A DNA stretch of 64,000 nucleotides from assembly GCA_965228775.1 (NCBI GenBank), contig OZ245840.1, forward strand, positions 3,100,001 to 3,164,000, given 5' to 3'. Source of the stretch: JANQMY01 sp965228775 (GTDB lineage Bacteria; Pseudomonadota; Alphaproteobacteria; JANQMY01). The notes beneath the pieces were generated by a model. That model had not been told where the DNA came from and made no database searches. It saw only the letters and a list, made by a program, of their open reading frames with translations. Of this stretch, positions 25,040 through 32,709 are shown one piece after another (positions within the stretch are counted from its first letter, which is position 1; every line of letters starts with the position of its first letter). The position numbers were made by a program, and so were the translations under genes.

Positions 25040-25519
25040 GCTTGGCAAATTTGCACCGCGCGCACGCTTGCCTGCCCCCGGCCCAGGGCGGGCAATCACA
25101 TCCCGTGCATCCACCGGTTCTCCGCATTCGGAACAAGTGCTGACAGCATGGAAGTCGTGGCCACACGTCTTGTGGTGGTACACCAGCGGAACACCCTTCT
25201 TGCCCGCATAATAGGTATCGCCCCACTGGGTGATCGACAGGAAAATTGGATAAATCTCCAAGCCCTTTTGGGTCAGCCGGTATTTGTATCGGACGGGATT
25301 CTCTTGGTACGCCGTTTTTTCCAGGATGCCGTGTTCTGTCAGATGCTTTAGCCGGTCAGCCACAATCGTTTTTGAGATGCCCAGGTTTTCTTGAAAGTCA
25401 GCGAACTTTTTGACCCCCATGAAGCTTTCCCGAAGGACCAGCAATGTCCAGCGGTCGCCAAAGACGGCGAGCGACCGGGCGATGGAGCAGGGCTGTTTTT
25501 CTAAGTCTTCCCAGCGCAT
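25019..25519 (-). CDS. HxlR family transcriptional regulator
   Basis: A 166-residue winged-helix regulator: CSIARSLAVFGDRWTLLVLRE is the family signature, followed by FADFQENLGISKTIVADRLKHL (recognition helix) and a wing. HxlR proteins respond to aldehydes, quinones or thiol stress, often through a cysteine near the N-terminus; C11 here is in the equivalent place. The C-terminal tail is unusual, with HHKTCGHDFHAVSTCSECGEPV holding clustered Cys and His that could bind zinc. The ATG at 25519 has GGAGG 7 bp upstream. It ends convergently inside the preceding dehydrogenase gene by 21 bp. A perfect 7-bp inverted repeat at 25569-25593 is the likely operator, shared with the enoyl-CoA hydratase promoter region. 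Confidence 0.92.
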   Translation of the reverse strand: MRWEDLEKQPCSIARSLAVFGDRWTLLVLRESFMGVKKFADFQENLGISKTIVADRLKHLTEHGILEKTAYQENPVRYKYRLTQKGLEIYPIFLSITQWGDTYYAGKKGVPLVYHHKTCGHDFHAVSTCSECGEPVDARDVIARPGPGAGKRARGANLPSSEKKVG

Positions 25520-25568
25520 TGAGGATCCTCCGACATAATTCTCCAACTCAGCATAGATTTTGATCTTG

Positions 25569-25593
25569 ACTAAGTCCAGTATTGATACTTAGT
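25569..25593. promoter_or_regulatory. Inverted repeat ACTAAGT-N11-ACTTAGT (candidate HxlR operator)
   Basis: Perfect 7-bp arms lie 11 bp apart, with a nested AGTAT/ATACT pair inside. It is 50 bp upstream of the HxlR start codon and between the divergent HxlR and enoyl-CoA hydratase genes. Its place and size fit an HxlR-type site; binding is inferred. Confidence 0.55.
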
Positions 25594-25613
25594 GTGTTTA
25601 AAAAATAAACTCA

Positions 25614-25718
25614 CTAGGGCATGATCATTTCTTATCGAGATATGATCATGCCTACGCATCACCGTTTGCCGCGCGATCGGACGGTTAACCGGATGCCACT
25701 TAACCTGATCGCGCTCTA
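25614..25718 (-). repeat. Composite two-hairpin intergenic repeat, copy B
   Basis: Read on the minus strand it begins TAGAGCGCGATC. The first hairpin has outer stem GCGCGATC/GATCGCGC (25671-25714) and inner stem GGTTAA/TTAACC. The second hairpin has 11-bp arms GGCATGATCAT/ATGATCATGCC (25618-25652). It is 105 bp long, the same as copy C at 42972, to which it is nearly identical in the conserved parts. It ends 17 bp before the enoyl-CoA hydratase start. The class resembles palindromic repeats scattered in alphaproteobacterial genomes. Confidence 0.88.
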
Positions 25719-25735
25719 GCGGCGGAGGCCCCCAT

Positions 25736-26536
25736 ATGTCTTCTGAAACCACATTTCAAACCAGCGACGAGCGCATCAAGACCGAGCGTCATGGCCACGT
25801 GATGCAGATCATCATCGACAATCAGGCCAAGAAGAACTCGTTCGTACCGTCCATGATGTTGGCTTTGTCAGAGGCTCTGACGGAAATCCATCGCAACGAC
25901 GACATCTGGGCAGGGGTTTTGTGTTCAGCGGGCGACCACACCACGGCCGGTCTCGACATGCCGAAGTTTTTCGGACCGGCAGCAGAAAAACAAGACATCC
26001 CGGAAGACTTCATCGACCCATTCGCCCTGCGCAATCGTTGTTCCAAGCCGCTGGTCAGCGCTGTACAAGGGATCACTTTCACCATCGGTATTGAGATGAT
26101 GCTGGCTTGCGACATTGCCATTGCGGCGGACAGCGCGCGTTTCTGTCAGATGGAAGCAAAGCGTGGTATTGCTCCGTTTGGCGGTGCGCATTTCCGTTTT
26201 CTCACCCGCGCCGGATGGGGCAATTCCATGTATCACCTGTTTCTTTGCGATGAGTTCGACGCAGCGGAGGCCTATCGAATTGGGCTGGTACAGGAAGTCG
26301 TGCCGCATGGCCAGCAGCTGGAACGCGCGCTCGAAATCGCTCAAATGATTACAAAGAATGCGCCGCTGGGCATTCAGGTCACGAAAGAATCCGCTCTGAA
26401 GTATACGGAGCAGGGCGAACAAGCGGCCGTTAACTACATTCCGCAAATTCGCGATCGCGTCCTGGCCTCTGAGGACATGATGGAAGGCATTGCATCCTTC
26501 ATGGAAAGACGCGAAGCTCAGTTCAAAGGCCGGTAA
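25736..26536 (+). CDS. Enoyl-CoA hydratase/isomerase family protein
   Basis: A 266-residue crotonase-fold protein. The segment GDHTTAGLDMPKFFG supplies the oxyanion hole, GITFTIGIEMMLACDIAIAAD contains the first expected Glu, and CQMEAKRGIAPFGGAHFRF the second. The A-helix region is less typical than in the FadB domain at 17 kb, so hydration is likely but isomerase or hydrolase activity is possible. The ribosome site GGCGGAGG follows directly on repeat copy B. It is the first gene of a run with the nitronate monooxygenase (47 bp on) and the cupin (29 bp on), and divergent from the HxlR gene, which may control it. Confidence 0.9.
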   Translation: MSSETTFQTSDERIKTERHGHVMQIIIDNQAKKNSFVPSMMLALSEALTEIHRNDDIWAGVLCSAGDHTTAGLDMPKFFGPAAEKQDIPEDFIDPFALRNRCSKPLVSAVQGITFTIGIEMMLACDIAIAADSARFCQMEAKRGIAPFGGAHFRFLTRAGWGNSMYHLFLCDEFDAAEAYRIGLVQEVVPHGQQLERALEIAQMITKNAPLGIQVTKESALKYTEQGEQAAVNYIPQIRDRVLASEDMMEGIASFMERREAQFKGR

Positions 26537-26582
26537 GGGCTTTCAAATCTCAACCAATTCAATCGCCAGAAGGGGATAGACC

Positions 26583-27560
26583 ATGAAAACACGCATTACG
26601 GAAATGTTCGGCATCGAACATCCAATCATTCAAGGCGGCATGCATTATGTGGGGTTCGCTGAAATGGCGGCGGCCGTTTCCAATGCCGGTGGGCTTGGCA
26701 TTATTACGGCGCTCACGCAGCCAAGCGCCGAAGATTTGGCCAAAGAAATTGCCCGTTGCCACGAGATGACCGACAAACCGTTTGGCGTAAACTTGACCTT
26801 CCTGCCGACACTCACGCCGCCCGACTATCCGGCTTACATCGACGCCATTATTGACGGCGGCATCAAGGCCGTGGAAACGGCCGGGCGGAACCCTCAGGAA
26901 CATCTGCCAAAGCTGAAGGACGCCGGCTGTAAGATTATCCACAAATGCACGTCGGTTCGGCACTCGTTGAAAGCAGAAAAGATCGGTTGCGATGCGGTCT
27001 CCGTGGACGGGTTCGAATGCGGCGGTCATCCGGGTGAAGACGATATCCCCAACATGATCCTTCTGCCGCGCGCGGCAGAAGAATTGAAAATCCCGTTCGT
27101 TGCATCCGGCGGTATGGCCGATGCGCGTTCACTGGTGGCTTCTTTGGCAATGGGTGCCGAAGGCATGAATATGGGGACGCGCTTTATTGCGACGAAAGAG
27201 GCGCCGGTTCATGAGAATGTGAAAAAGGCAATCGTCGCCGCCTCCGAATTGGATACGCGCCTCGTCATGCGCCCGCTTCGGAACACGGAGCGTGTGCTGA
27301 CGAATGACGCAGTTGAGAAACTATTGGAGAAAGAGCGTGCGCTCGGGGCCGATATCAAATTCGAAGACATCATCGAAGAAGTGGCTGGCGTTTACCCGCG
27401 CATTATGAAAGACGGCGACATGGATGCCGGCGCATGGAGCTGCGGCATGGTGGCTGGCCTCATCCACGACATCCCGACCTGTAAGGAACTGATCGACCGG
27501 ATCATGGGCGAGGCGGAAGAGATTATCAATCAGCGTCTTTCCGGTATAATGGCGGCATAG
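26583..27560 (+). CDS. Nitronate monooxygenase-like flavoprotein
   Basis: A 325-residue FMN-binding TIM barrel. The N-terminus FGIEHPIIQGGMHYVGFAEMAAAVSNAGGLGII is the family mark (2-nitropropane dioxygenase/nitronate monooxygenase). DAVSVDGFECGGHPGEDD lies in the middle, and FVASGGMADARSLVASLAMGAEGMNMGTRF is the phosphate-binding end of the FMN site. Close relatives are also enoyl-ACP or quinone reductases, so the true substrate is open. Within this cluster, beside an enoyl-CoA hydratase and a cupin dioxygenase, a redox step on an unsaturated or quinone-like intermediate is more likely than nitronate oxidation; that is inference. A good ribosome site, AAGGGGAT, precedes the start. Confidence 0.88.
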   Translation: MKTRITEMFGIEHPIIQGGMHYVGFAEMAAAVSNAGGLGIITALTQPSAEDLAKEIARCHEMTDKPFGVNLTFLPTLTPPDYPAYIDAIIDGGIKAVETAGRNPQEHLPKLKDAGCKIIHKCTSVRHSLKAEKIGCDAVSVDGFECGGHPGEDDIPNMILLPRAAEELKIPFVASGGMADARSLVASLAMGAEGMNMGTRFIATKEAPVHENVKKAIVAASELDTRLVMRPLRNTERVLTNDAVEKLLEKERALGADIKFEDIIEEVAGVYPRIMKDGDMDAGAWSCGMVAGLIHDIPTCKELIDRIMGEAEEIINQRLSGIMAA

Positions 27561-27588
27561 AATAAGACTGGCTGCCAGGAGGACCCCG

Positions 27589-28119
27589 ATGAACGAACCG
27601 GCCAATACCGAGAAGATGGTGGAAACCATTCAGCAAAGCGGCATCATCCCTATGGGACATGCCCGCGAAGCAATCCATATCGGCATTGACGACCTGCCAT
27701 TCATTGGCACGCCGGACGGCGCATCGATCCAGGTCCTCCATATTGATCTCAACCAGAATCTTTGGATTTTGCGGACGAATTTCCCGGCCGGGTATCAGGT
27801 GGACACACATTATCATACCGGGCCGGTATTCGCCGTTACGGAGCAAGGCCAATGGTTCTACAAAGAGTACCCGGATTATGTGAACAAGGCGGGCTCTTAC
27901 CTCTTCGAGCCTGCCCATTCCATCCATACGCTGATGGTGCCGGAAGATTGCCCGGAAGACACGATCGTCTGGTTCGCGATCTATGGCAGCAATGTGAATG
28001 TGGATGAAAACGGGAACGTGACCGGTATCGTGGATGCCAAAGGCGTCCTCGAATCCTACCGCGCGCTTTGTGCGGCCGAAGGCAAATCCTGCGACAAGCT
28101 GATTGTGATCGGGGAGTGA
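27589..28119 (+). CDS. Cupin dioxygenase of the 2,4'-dihydroxyacetophenone dioxygenase family
   Basis: A 176-residue single-domain cupin. Its first motif, GYQVDTHYHTGPVFAVTEQG, has the metal-binding histidines and its second, EPAHSIHTLMVP, another. LNQNLWILRTNFPAG before motif 1 and VNVDENGNVTGIVDAKG after motif 2 are as in the 2,4'-dihydroxyacetophenone dioxygenase family, which cleaves a C-C bond in a hydroxylated side chain with O2 and iron. Many relatives are only loosely characterised. Start: ATG after GGAGGACC. It lies 29 bp after the nitronate monooxygenase gene, probably in one transcript. The acetophenone theme returns in the Baeyer-Villiger enzyme at 34.4-36.3 kb. Confidence 0.85.
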   Translation: MNEPANTEKMVETIQQSGIIPMGHAREAIHIGIDDLPFIGTPDGASIQVLHIDLNQNLWILRTNFPAGYQVDTHYHTGPVFAVTEQGQWFYKEYPDYVNKAGSYLFEPAHSIHTLMVPEDCPEDTIVWFAIYGSNVNVDENGNVTGIVDAKGVLESYRALCAAEGKSCDKLIVIGE

Positions 28120-28222
28120 ACGAGAGTGTGCGCCCTGCTGTTTTGAGGAATTGATTCTAATTCACTGCAATGATTAGATGTGCGTGGTTCTCTGTCAGGT
28201 TGTGCTGAAGGAATACTCGAAC

Positions 28223-28891
28223 ATGCTGATGTTGCCGCGGATAGATTTGGCCAGAAGCTTACGCGTTGTCTTTTGTCTGAGCTTTTTCTGTATTTTGTCG
28301 GCCCCGGGTGCAAATGCGCAATCTGAGCGTTACTCGCGAGAGGATCTTGGACGCATCATCTTCGAACAAATTACACGCTACGAGAATGCATTAAATGGGC
28401 CGTGTATTGGTCGAACAGGCAGAGTAAATTTGCGGAACACCGCCCTATCGCTAGGGTCTGCGTCAGAGGCGATGAAAAAGCGGTGGGGAGCTATTGAGGC
28501 AGGGCGCGTAGAGGCTGTGCTCGCTGATTGTGATAATCGGAAATATGATTTTCTTGTTCTCGCATTTGAAGAGGATGACAAATTTCAACCTTTCTTAATT
28601 GCTCCTGGCGTTTCGGAAGTCAGCTTCACACTTTTCTTGGATGTAAAAAGGACGTTTGCCGCTGCGACTCTGGTTGAAGCCAAAAAGATCCCGAATTGTG
28701 AGGCGCCCGGTTCAAACCAAGCTATAATTCGCGACCGCACTGTCAAAACGTTCAAAAAGAAACAGGGGAAGATCGAGAAGTGGGTAGAAGAGTGGGAACT
28801 CTATTTCTGTGAAGTTTCTAAGGTCGTGGAAATTACTTTTAGCGACCTTCCAAATGGCAATACCGGATTTAATGTCAGTGTAAAAAAGTAG
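28223..28891 (+). CDS. Secreted protein of unknown function
   Basis: A 222-residue protein with an N-terminal signal peptide (VVFCLSFFCILSAPGANA) and a mature part starting QSERYSREDLGR. I do not recognise a family. The mature part has four Cys (at CIG, DCDN, PNCEAPG and YFCEV), which may form disulfides, and a Lys-rich stretch near RTVKTFKKKQGKIEKW. The ATG at 28223 starts the signal peptide and has GAAGGAA upstream; a further ATG at 28178 adds a poor leader. The base composition is a little richer in A and T than its neighbours. Gene order gives no clear partner. Confidence 0.65.
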   Translation: MLMLPRIDLARSLRVVFCLSFFCILSAPGANAQSERYSREDLGRIIFEQITRYENALNGPCIGRTGRVNLRNTALSLGSASEAMKKRWGAIEAGRVEAVLADCDNRKYDFLVLAFEEDDKFQPFLIAPGVSEVSFTLFLDVKRTFAAATLVEAKKIPNCEAPGSNQAIIRDRTVKTFKKKQGKIEKWVEEWELYFCEVSKVVEITFSDLPNGNTGFNVSVKK

Positions 28892-28950
28892 CTAAACCCT
28901 CGTCCGCACGCTTCGAAGATTCAGACTTATTTTTTGAGCCTTTGGAAAGA

Positions 28951-29424
28951 CTATCGCTGTGCTAACTCGAAAAGCCAGGTCGTATCCGGTAACCTCTCTG
29001 GAATGCGTTCCTCGAAATTGGGATACTTTCCTAAAATAGAGTCCCGTACCTCTTCCTGGGAGAAATCGGTGATGCGCGCCGCGCGGGCGGGATACACAAA
29101 CGCGCCCACCTTGACCCTCACATTCGGATTGTCCAGCACATAATGTGGCCAATCTTTTTCAGGTGCGTTGAGAGACGGCACAAGCAGTTTGCCGTTCACC
29201 ACAAAACAGATTGTCGTCACGGAATGCGGTGCACTGGGACGGGTTTCGAAATAGCAATAGGGATGTGCATCCGAAAATGTCCAGTCGCTTGGGAAAGGTC
29301 TTTCCTCTCCGGAAAGCCGCTTGCCTGCGAGTGGTCCGATCGGTTCTGTACGGAACTGATAGGCCAATGCGGCCACGATGATCAGGCTTATGAACACAAA
29401 GCCAACGATCCTGAGTACCCTCAT
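28951..29424 (-). CDS. Membrane-anchored protein, possibly split-barrel (PNPOx-like)
   Basis: A 157-residue protein with one N-terminal membrane segment (IVGFVFISLIIVAALAY). The mature part (FSDAHPYCYFETRPSAPHSVTTICFVVNGKLLVPS, then WPHYVLDNPNVRVKVGAFVYPARAARI) resembles the small flavin or F420 split-barrel proteins of the deazaflavin-nitroreductase type, in which a NPxV segment packs near the cofactor. I judge that only from pattern, so the family is uncertain. It is convergent with the secreted protein at 28223 and precedes the malate synthase terminator. The start is ATG at 29424; other in-frame starts lie at 29433 and 29460. Confidence 0.55.
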   Translation of the reverse strand: MRVLRIVGFVFISLIIVAALAYQFRTEPIGPLAGKRLSGEERPFPSDWTFSDAHPYCYFETRPSAPHSVTTICFVVNGKLLVPSLNAPEKDWPHYVLDNPNVRVKVGAFVYPARAARITDFSQEEVRDSILGKYPNFEERIPERLPDTTWLFELAQR

Positions 29425-29515
29425 CACCGGCATGCCCTCCCTGATTGTTTTACAGAGCATACCAAAACTATGCCGTTCACGTCCAATCAGGACGGTGTTA
29501 CAAAGCGTTAGAGCG

Positions 29516-29546
29516 AAAAGGCGCCCGTCAATCTGAGGGGCGCCTT
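29516..29546 (-). terminator. Rho-independent terminator of the malate synthase gene
   Basis: On the minus strand a 9-bp stem (AAGGCGCCC/GGGCGCCTT) is followed by TTTT. It begins about 10 bp after the glcB stop, and separates glcB from the gene at 28951. Confidence 0.75.
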
Positions 29547-29555
29547 GTTAAGTGC

Positions 29556-31718
29556 TTAGCTCGCCTTTAGCTCAAGCCGCCGCCGGTGAAGGATCGGCTC
29601 TGTATACCCTGACGGCTGGATGCGGCCTTCGAACACCAAATCGCAGGCCGCTTTGAACGCCACCGTGTCATAGGACGGCGCCATCGGGATGTAGCTCGGA
29701 TCGCCGGCATTTTGTTTGTCCACCACAACGGCCATGCGCTTCATGGTTTCCATCACTTGCTCTTCGGTGCAGATGCCGTGATGCAGCCAATTGGCCATAT
29801 GTTGGCTTGAGATGCGGCAGGTGGCGCGGTCTTCCATCAGGCCCACATCATTGATGTCGGGCACTTTGGAACAGCCAACACCTTGATCGATCCAGCGGAC
29901 CACATAACCAAGAATGCCTTGGGCGTTATTGTCGAGTTCCGCTTTGATTTCTTCTTCCGACCAATTCGGGCGGTCCGCCAGCGGAATGGCTAGAATATCG
30001 TCCAGCTTGGCCTTGGGGCGGCTTGCGAGTTTGGCTTGGGTTTCTTCAACGCTCACCTGATGATAATGCGTGGCGTGCAGAGTTGCCGCCGTTGGCGAGG
30101 GAACCCAGGCGGTGGTTGCGCCGGATTTCGGGTGACCGATCTTCTGTTCGATCATGGCTGCCATCAGATCCGGCATGGCCCACATGCCTTTGCCGATCTG
30201 TGCGTGCCCCGGCAGGCCGCATTCAAGGCCCACATCTACGTTCCAATCTTCGTAGGTGTTGATCCATTTCTGTGCCTTCATTTCCGTCTTGCGGATGATC
30301 GGGCCCGCTTCCATGGAGGTATGGATTTCGTCGCCGGTACGGTCCAGGAAGCCTGTATTGATGAAGCAAACACGCTGCTTCGCCACCCGAATGCATTCTT
30401 TCAGGTTCACCGTGGTGCGCCGCTCTTCGTCCATAATGCCCACTTTGAGCGTGTTGCGTGTAAGGCCAAGGGAGTCTTCCACTCGGCCGAACAATTCATC
30501 CGTGAACGCCACTTCGTCGGGCCCGTGCATTTTCGGCTTTACGATATAGACGGAACCGGTGCGGGAGTTCTTGTATGGCCCGGTGCCTTTCAGATCGTGC
30601 ATGGCGATAAGAGACGTGCACATGGCATCCATAATGCCTTCTGGCACTTCCTCGCCGCCGGACAGGATCGCCGGATTTGTCATCAGATGGCCCACATTGC
30701 GCACCAGCAGCAGGCTTCGGCCTTGCAGTGTCAACGAGCCGCCATCCGCCGTGGTGTAGGTGCGGTCGGGGTTAAGGCGCCGGGTCATTGTGCCGTCGCC
30801 CTTCTGGAACGTATCTTCCAGATCACCTTTCATGAGGCCAAGCCAGTTACGGTAAACGCCTGTCTTATCTTCCGCGTCAACGGCGGCAACGGAGTCTTCG
30901 CAGTCCTGGATCGTGGTGACCGCAGATTCCAAGTAGACGTCCTTCACCCCAGCTGCATCGTCCTTGCCCACATTATCGGTGCGGTCGATGGCGATTTCGA
31001 TGTGCAAACCGTTGTGTTTCAGCAAGACAGCCGATGGGTCCGAGGTATCGCCGGTATAGCCGACAAAGGCCGCAGGATCGGCGAGTGCCGCCTCCGAACC
31101 GTTTGTGAGCTTCACGGAAAGCGCGCCACCTGAAACGCTGTATTGAGCAGCGTCTTTATGCGATGCGCCTGCCAATGGTGCCGCCTGGTCCAGGAAGTCG
31201 CGCGCCCAGGCAATCACCTTGTCGCCGCGCACTGGGTTGTAACCACCGCCACGTGTTGCGCCGCCGTCTTCGGAAATCACATCCGTGCCGTAAAGCGCAT
31301 CATACAAGCTGCCCCACCGGGCATTTGCCGCGTTCAATGCAAAGCGGGCATTCAGCACCGGCACCACTAATTGCGGCCCCGCCATGCGTCCGATCTCATC
31401 GTCCACATTGGCTGTTTCCACCTTGAAGTCCGGTCCTTCCGGCTTAAGGTACCCGATCTCGGTCAAGAAGGCCTTGTATTCCGAAAGGTCCAATTCCTTG
31501 CCGCGGCGGTCTTTGTGCCAATCGTCGATCTTCGCTTGAATGTCCTCGCGGATCGCCAGCAGCTCCTTATTTTTGGGCGTCAGGTCGCGCACAATCGCGC
31601 CAAAACTGTCCCAAAAATGGGCCTGGTCCACGCCGGTTCCGGGCAGGGCTTGGGTATTGATAAAGTCGTAAAGGTCCTTCGAGACCTGCAGTCCGCCTGC
31701 GTCGACGCGATCGCTCAT
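29556..31718 (-). CDS. glcB: Malate synthase G
   Basis: A 720-residue monomeric malate synthase of the G type, the usual length (about 720-730). It condenses glyoxylate with acetyl-CoA to give malate in the glyoxylate bypass. Diagnostic pieces are RGGGYNPVRGDKVIAWARDFLDQ, a segment around residues 330-350 with the RNVGHLM catalytic-site stretch, PKMHGPDEVAFTDELF, GIMDEERRTTVNLKECI and, near the end, the MANWLHHGICTEEQVMETMKRMA region. The start is ATG at 31718 after GGAGAC. It ends just before a terminator. It lies 100 bp after the COG0523 GTPase gene on the same strand and may share its transcript or have its own promoter. Isocitrate lyase is not in the window. Confidence 0.97.
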   Translation of the reverse strand: MSDRVDAGGLQVSKDLYDFINTQALPGTGVDQAHFWDSFGAIVRDLTPKNKELLAIREDIQAKIDDWHKDRRGKELDLSEYKAFLTEIGYLKPEGPDFKVETANVDDEIGRMAGPQLVVPVLNARFALNAANARWGSLYDALYGTDVISEDGGATRGGGYNPVRGDKVIAWARDFLDQAAPLAGASHKDAAQYSVSGGALSVKLTNGSEAALADPAAFVGYTGDTSDPSAVLLKHNGLHIEIAIDRTDNVGKDDAAGVKDVYLESAVTTIQDCEDSVAAVDAEDKTGVYRNWLGLMKGDLEDTFQKGDGTMTRRLNPDRTYTTADGGSLTLQGRSLLLVRNVGHLMTNPAILSGGEEVPEGIMDAMCTSLIAMHDLKGTGPYKNSRTGSVYIVKPKMHGPDEVAFTDELFGRVEDSLGLTRNTLKVGIMDEERRTTVNLKECIRVAKQRVCFINTGFLDRTGDEIHTSMEAGPIIRKTEMKAQKWINTYEDWNVDVGLECGLPGHAQIGKGMWAMPDLMAAMIEQKIGHPKSGATTAWVPSPTAATLHATHYHQVSVEETQAKLASRPKAKLDDILAIPLADRPNWSEEEIKAELDNNAQGILGYVVRWIDQGVGCSKVPDINDVGLMEDRATCRISSQHMANWLHHGICTEEQVMETMKRMAVVVDKQNAGDPSYIPMAPSYDTVAFKAACDLVFEGRIQPSGYTEPILHRRRLELKAS

Positions 31719-31818
31719 AACTGTCTCCACTCACTGGATGATTTTTTTGTTGAGGGCTATTCGGGCGGGACTATTGTTCGAAATGGCCCAGAACTCAATG
31801 GGCCAGCGCCAAAAGTGT

Positions 31819-32709
31819 TCATTTATCGCAGCAAGACTGCAATTTTTCGCAGATTCCGGCGGAATCGATCTCAGGCGATGTGCTGATGAAGACCAAGGCC
31901 GTGTCGGCGGGGCCTTGGCGATCCGTCTCCGAAAGAGACCAGCGCTGGCCGACCTTCTGGAACACATATTGTCCATCAGGAAAGGTGACCAATCCCTTGG
32001 CGCGCCAGATTTCCGCTGGGAGGTTGGAGGCGACCGCCTCAAATCTGTCCCGAAAGACAGCCAGGTCTGTTTTGAAGGAGAAGGTGGTGAAGTGCGGGAG
32101 CGCGTCGTGATCGAGATCTGATACGGTCTCGGTAGGTTCCCGACTGAGCAGGTCCGTCAGGTCCTTAGCATCGATTACTGGTGCTGCCGGGGTCATCTCC
32201 GAAACCCACCGCCGGACGGTCTCCGCGTCTTGATCATCCACCAAATCGGTTTTGGAGAGGGCAATCAAATGCCCGCTTTTGATTTGCCGCTGAACCAGTT
32301 TGCCCACAAACTTGTCTTTTGAACGTGTGCGGACTGTTTCGGCATCGGCTATCGTTATGACATAAGGCGCTTCAAGCCGCGCATCGCCATGCGCATACCC
32401 GGCAACGCGCGAGGGGTCGGCGGCGCCTGACGCTTCGATGATGATGTGGTCTGTCGGCGTAGCACTTTGCAGCAGGTCAAAAACGGCCTTGCCCAGATCG
32501 TCCCCAATGGAACAGCACACGCACCCGTTCGTGAGCGCCACCACATTGTCGTCACGGCTTTCGATCAAGGCCGCATCGATGTTGATCTCGCCGAAGTCAT
32601 TTACGAAAACGGCCAGCCGTTGGCCGTTCTCTTTTGCTAGAAGACGGTTGATGAGTGTTGTTTTTCCGGCACCCAAATAGCCGCCCAATATGGTGACAGG
32701 TATGGACAT
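31819..32709 (-). CDS. COG0523 (CobW/G3E) metallochaperone GTPase
   Basis: A 296-residue P-loop GTPase. Walker A is GGYLGAGKTT (residues 9-18). CVCC (C63-C66) is the conserved metal-binding CxCC motif of the COG0523 family. The base-specificity motif is SKTD in place of NKxD. Members deliver metal (zinc, cobalt, iron or nickel) to particular enzymes. The C-terminal CobW_C domain follows. The start overlaps the stop of the amidohydrolase gene by one base (TAATG), so the two are translationally coupled. That suggests it serves the amidohydrolase, itself a metal-dependent enzyme; this is inference, though some COG0523 genes do sit beside metal-enzyme genes. Confidence 0.92.
   Translation of the reverse strand: MSIPVTILGGYLGAGKTTLINRLLAKENGQRLAVFVNDFGEINIDAALIESRDDNVVALTNGCVCCSIGDDLGKAVFDLLQSATPTDHIIIEASGAADPSRVAGYAHGDARLEAPYVITIADAETVRTRSKDKFVGKLVQRQIKSGHLIALSKTDLVDDQDAETVRRWVSEMTPAAPVIDAKDLTDLLSREPTETVSDLDHDALPHFTTFSFKTDLAVFRDRFEAVASNLPAEIWRAKGLVTFPDGQYVFQKVGQRWSLSETDRQGPADTALVFISTSPEIDSAGICEKLQSCCDK

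Noticed and set aside
30036..31133. 365-codon plus-strand frame inside malate synthase G
   Set aside because: Long, but antisense to a complete glcB gene; rich in Cys and Arg without domain features, as expected of a shadow frame.
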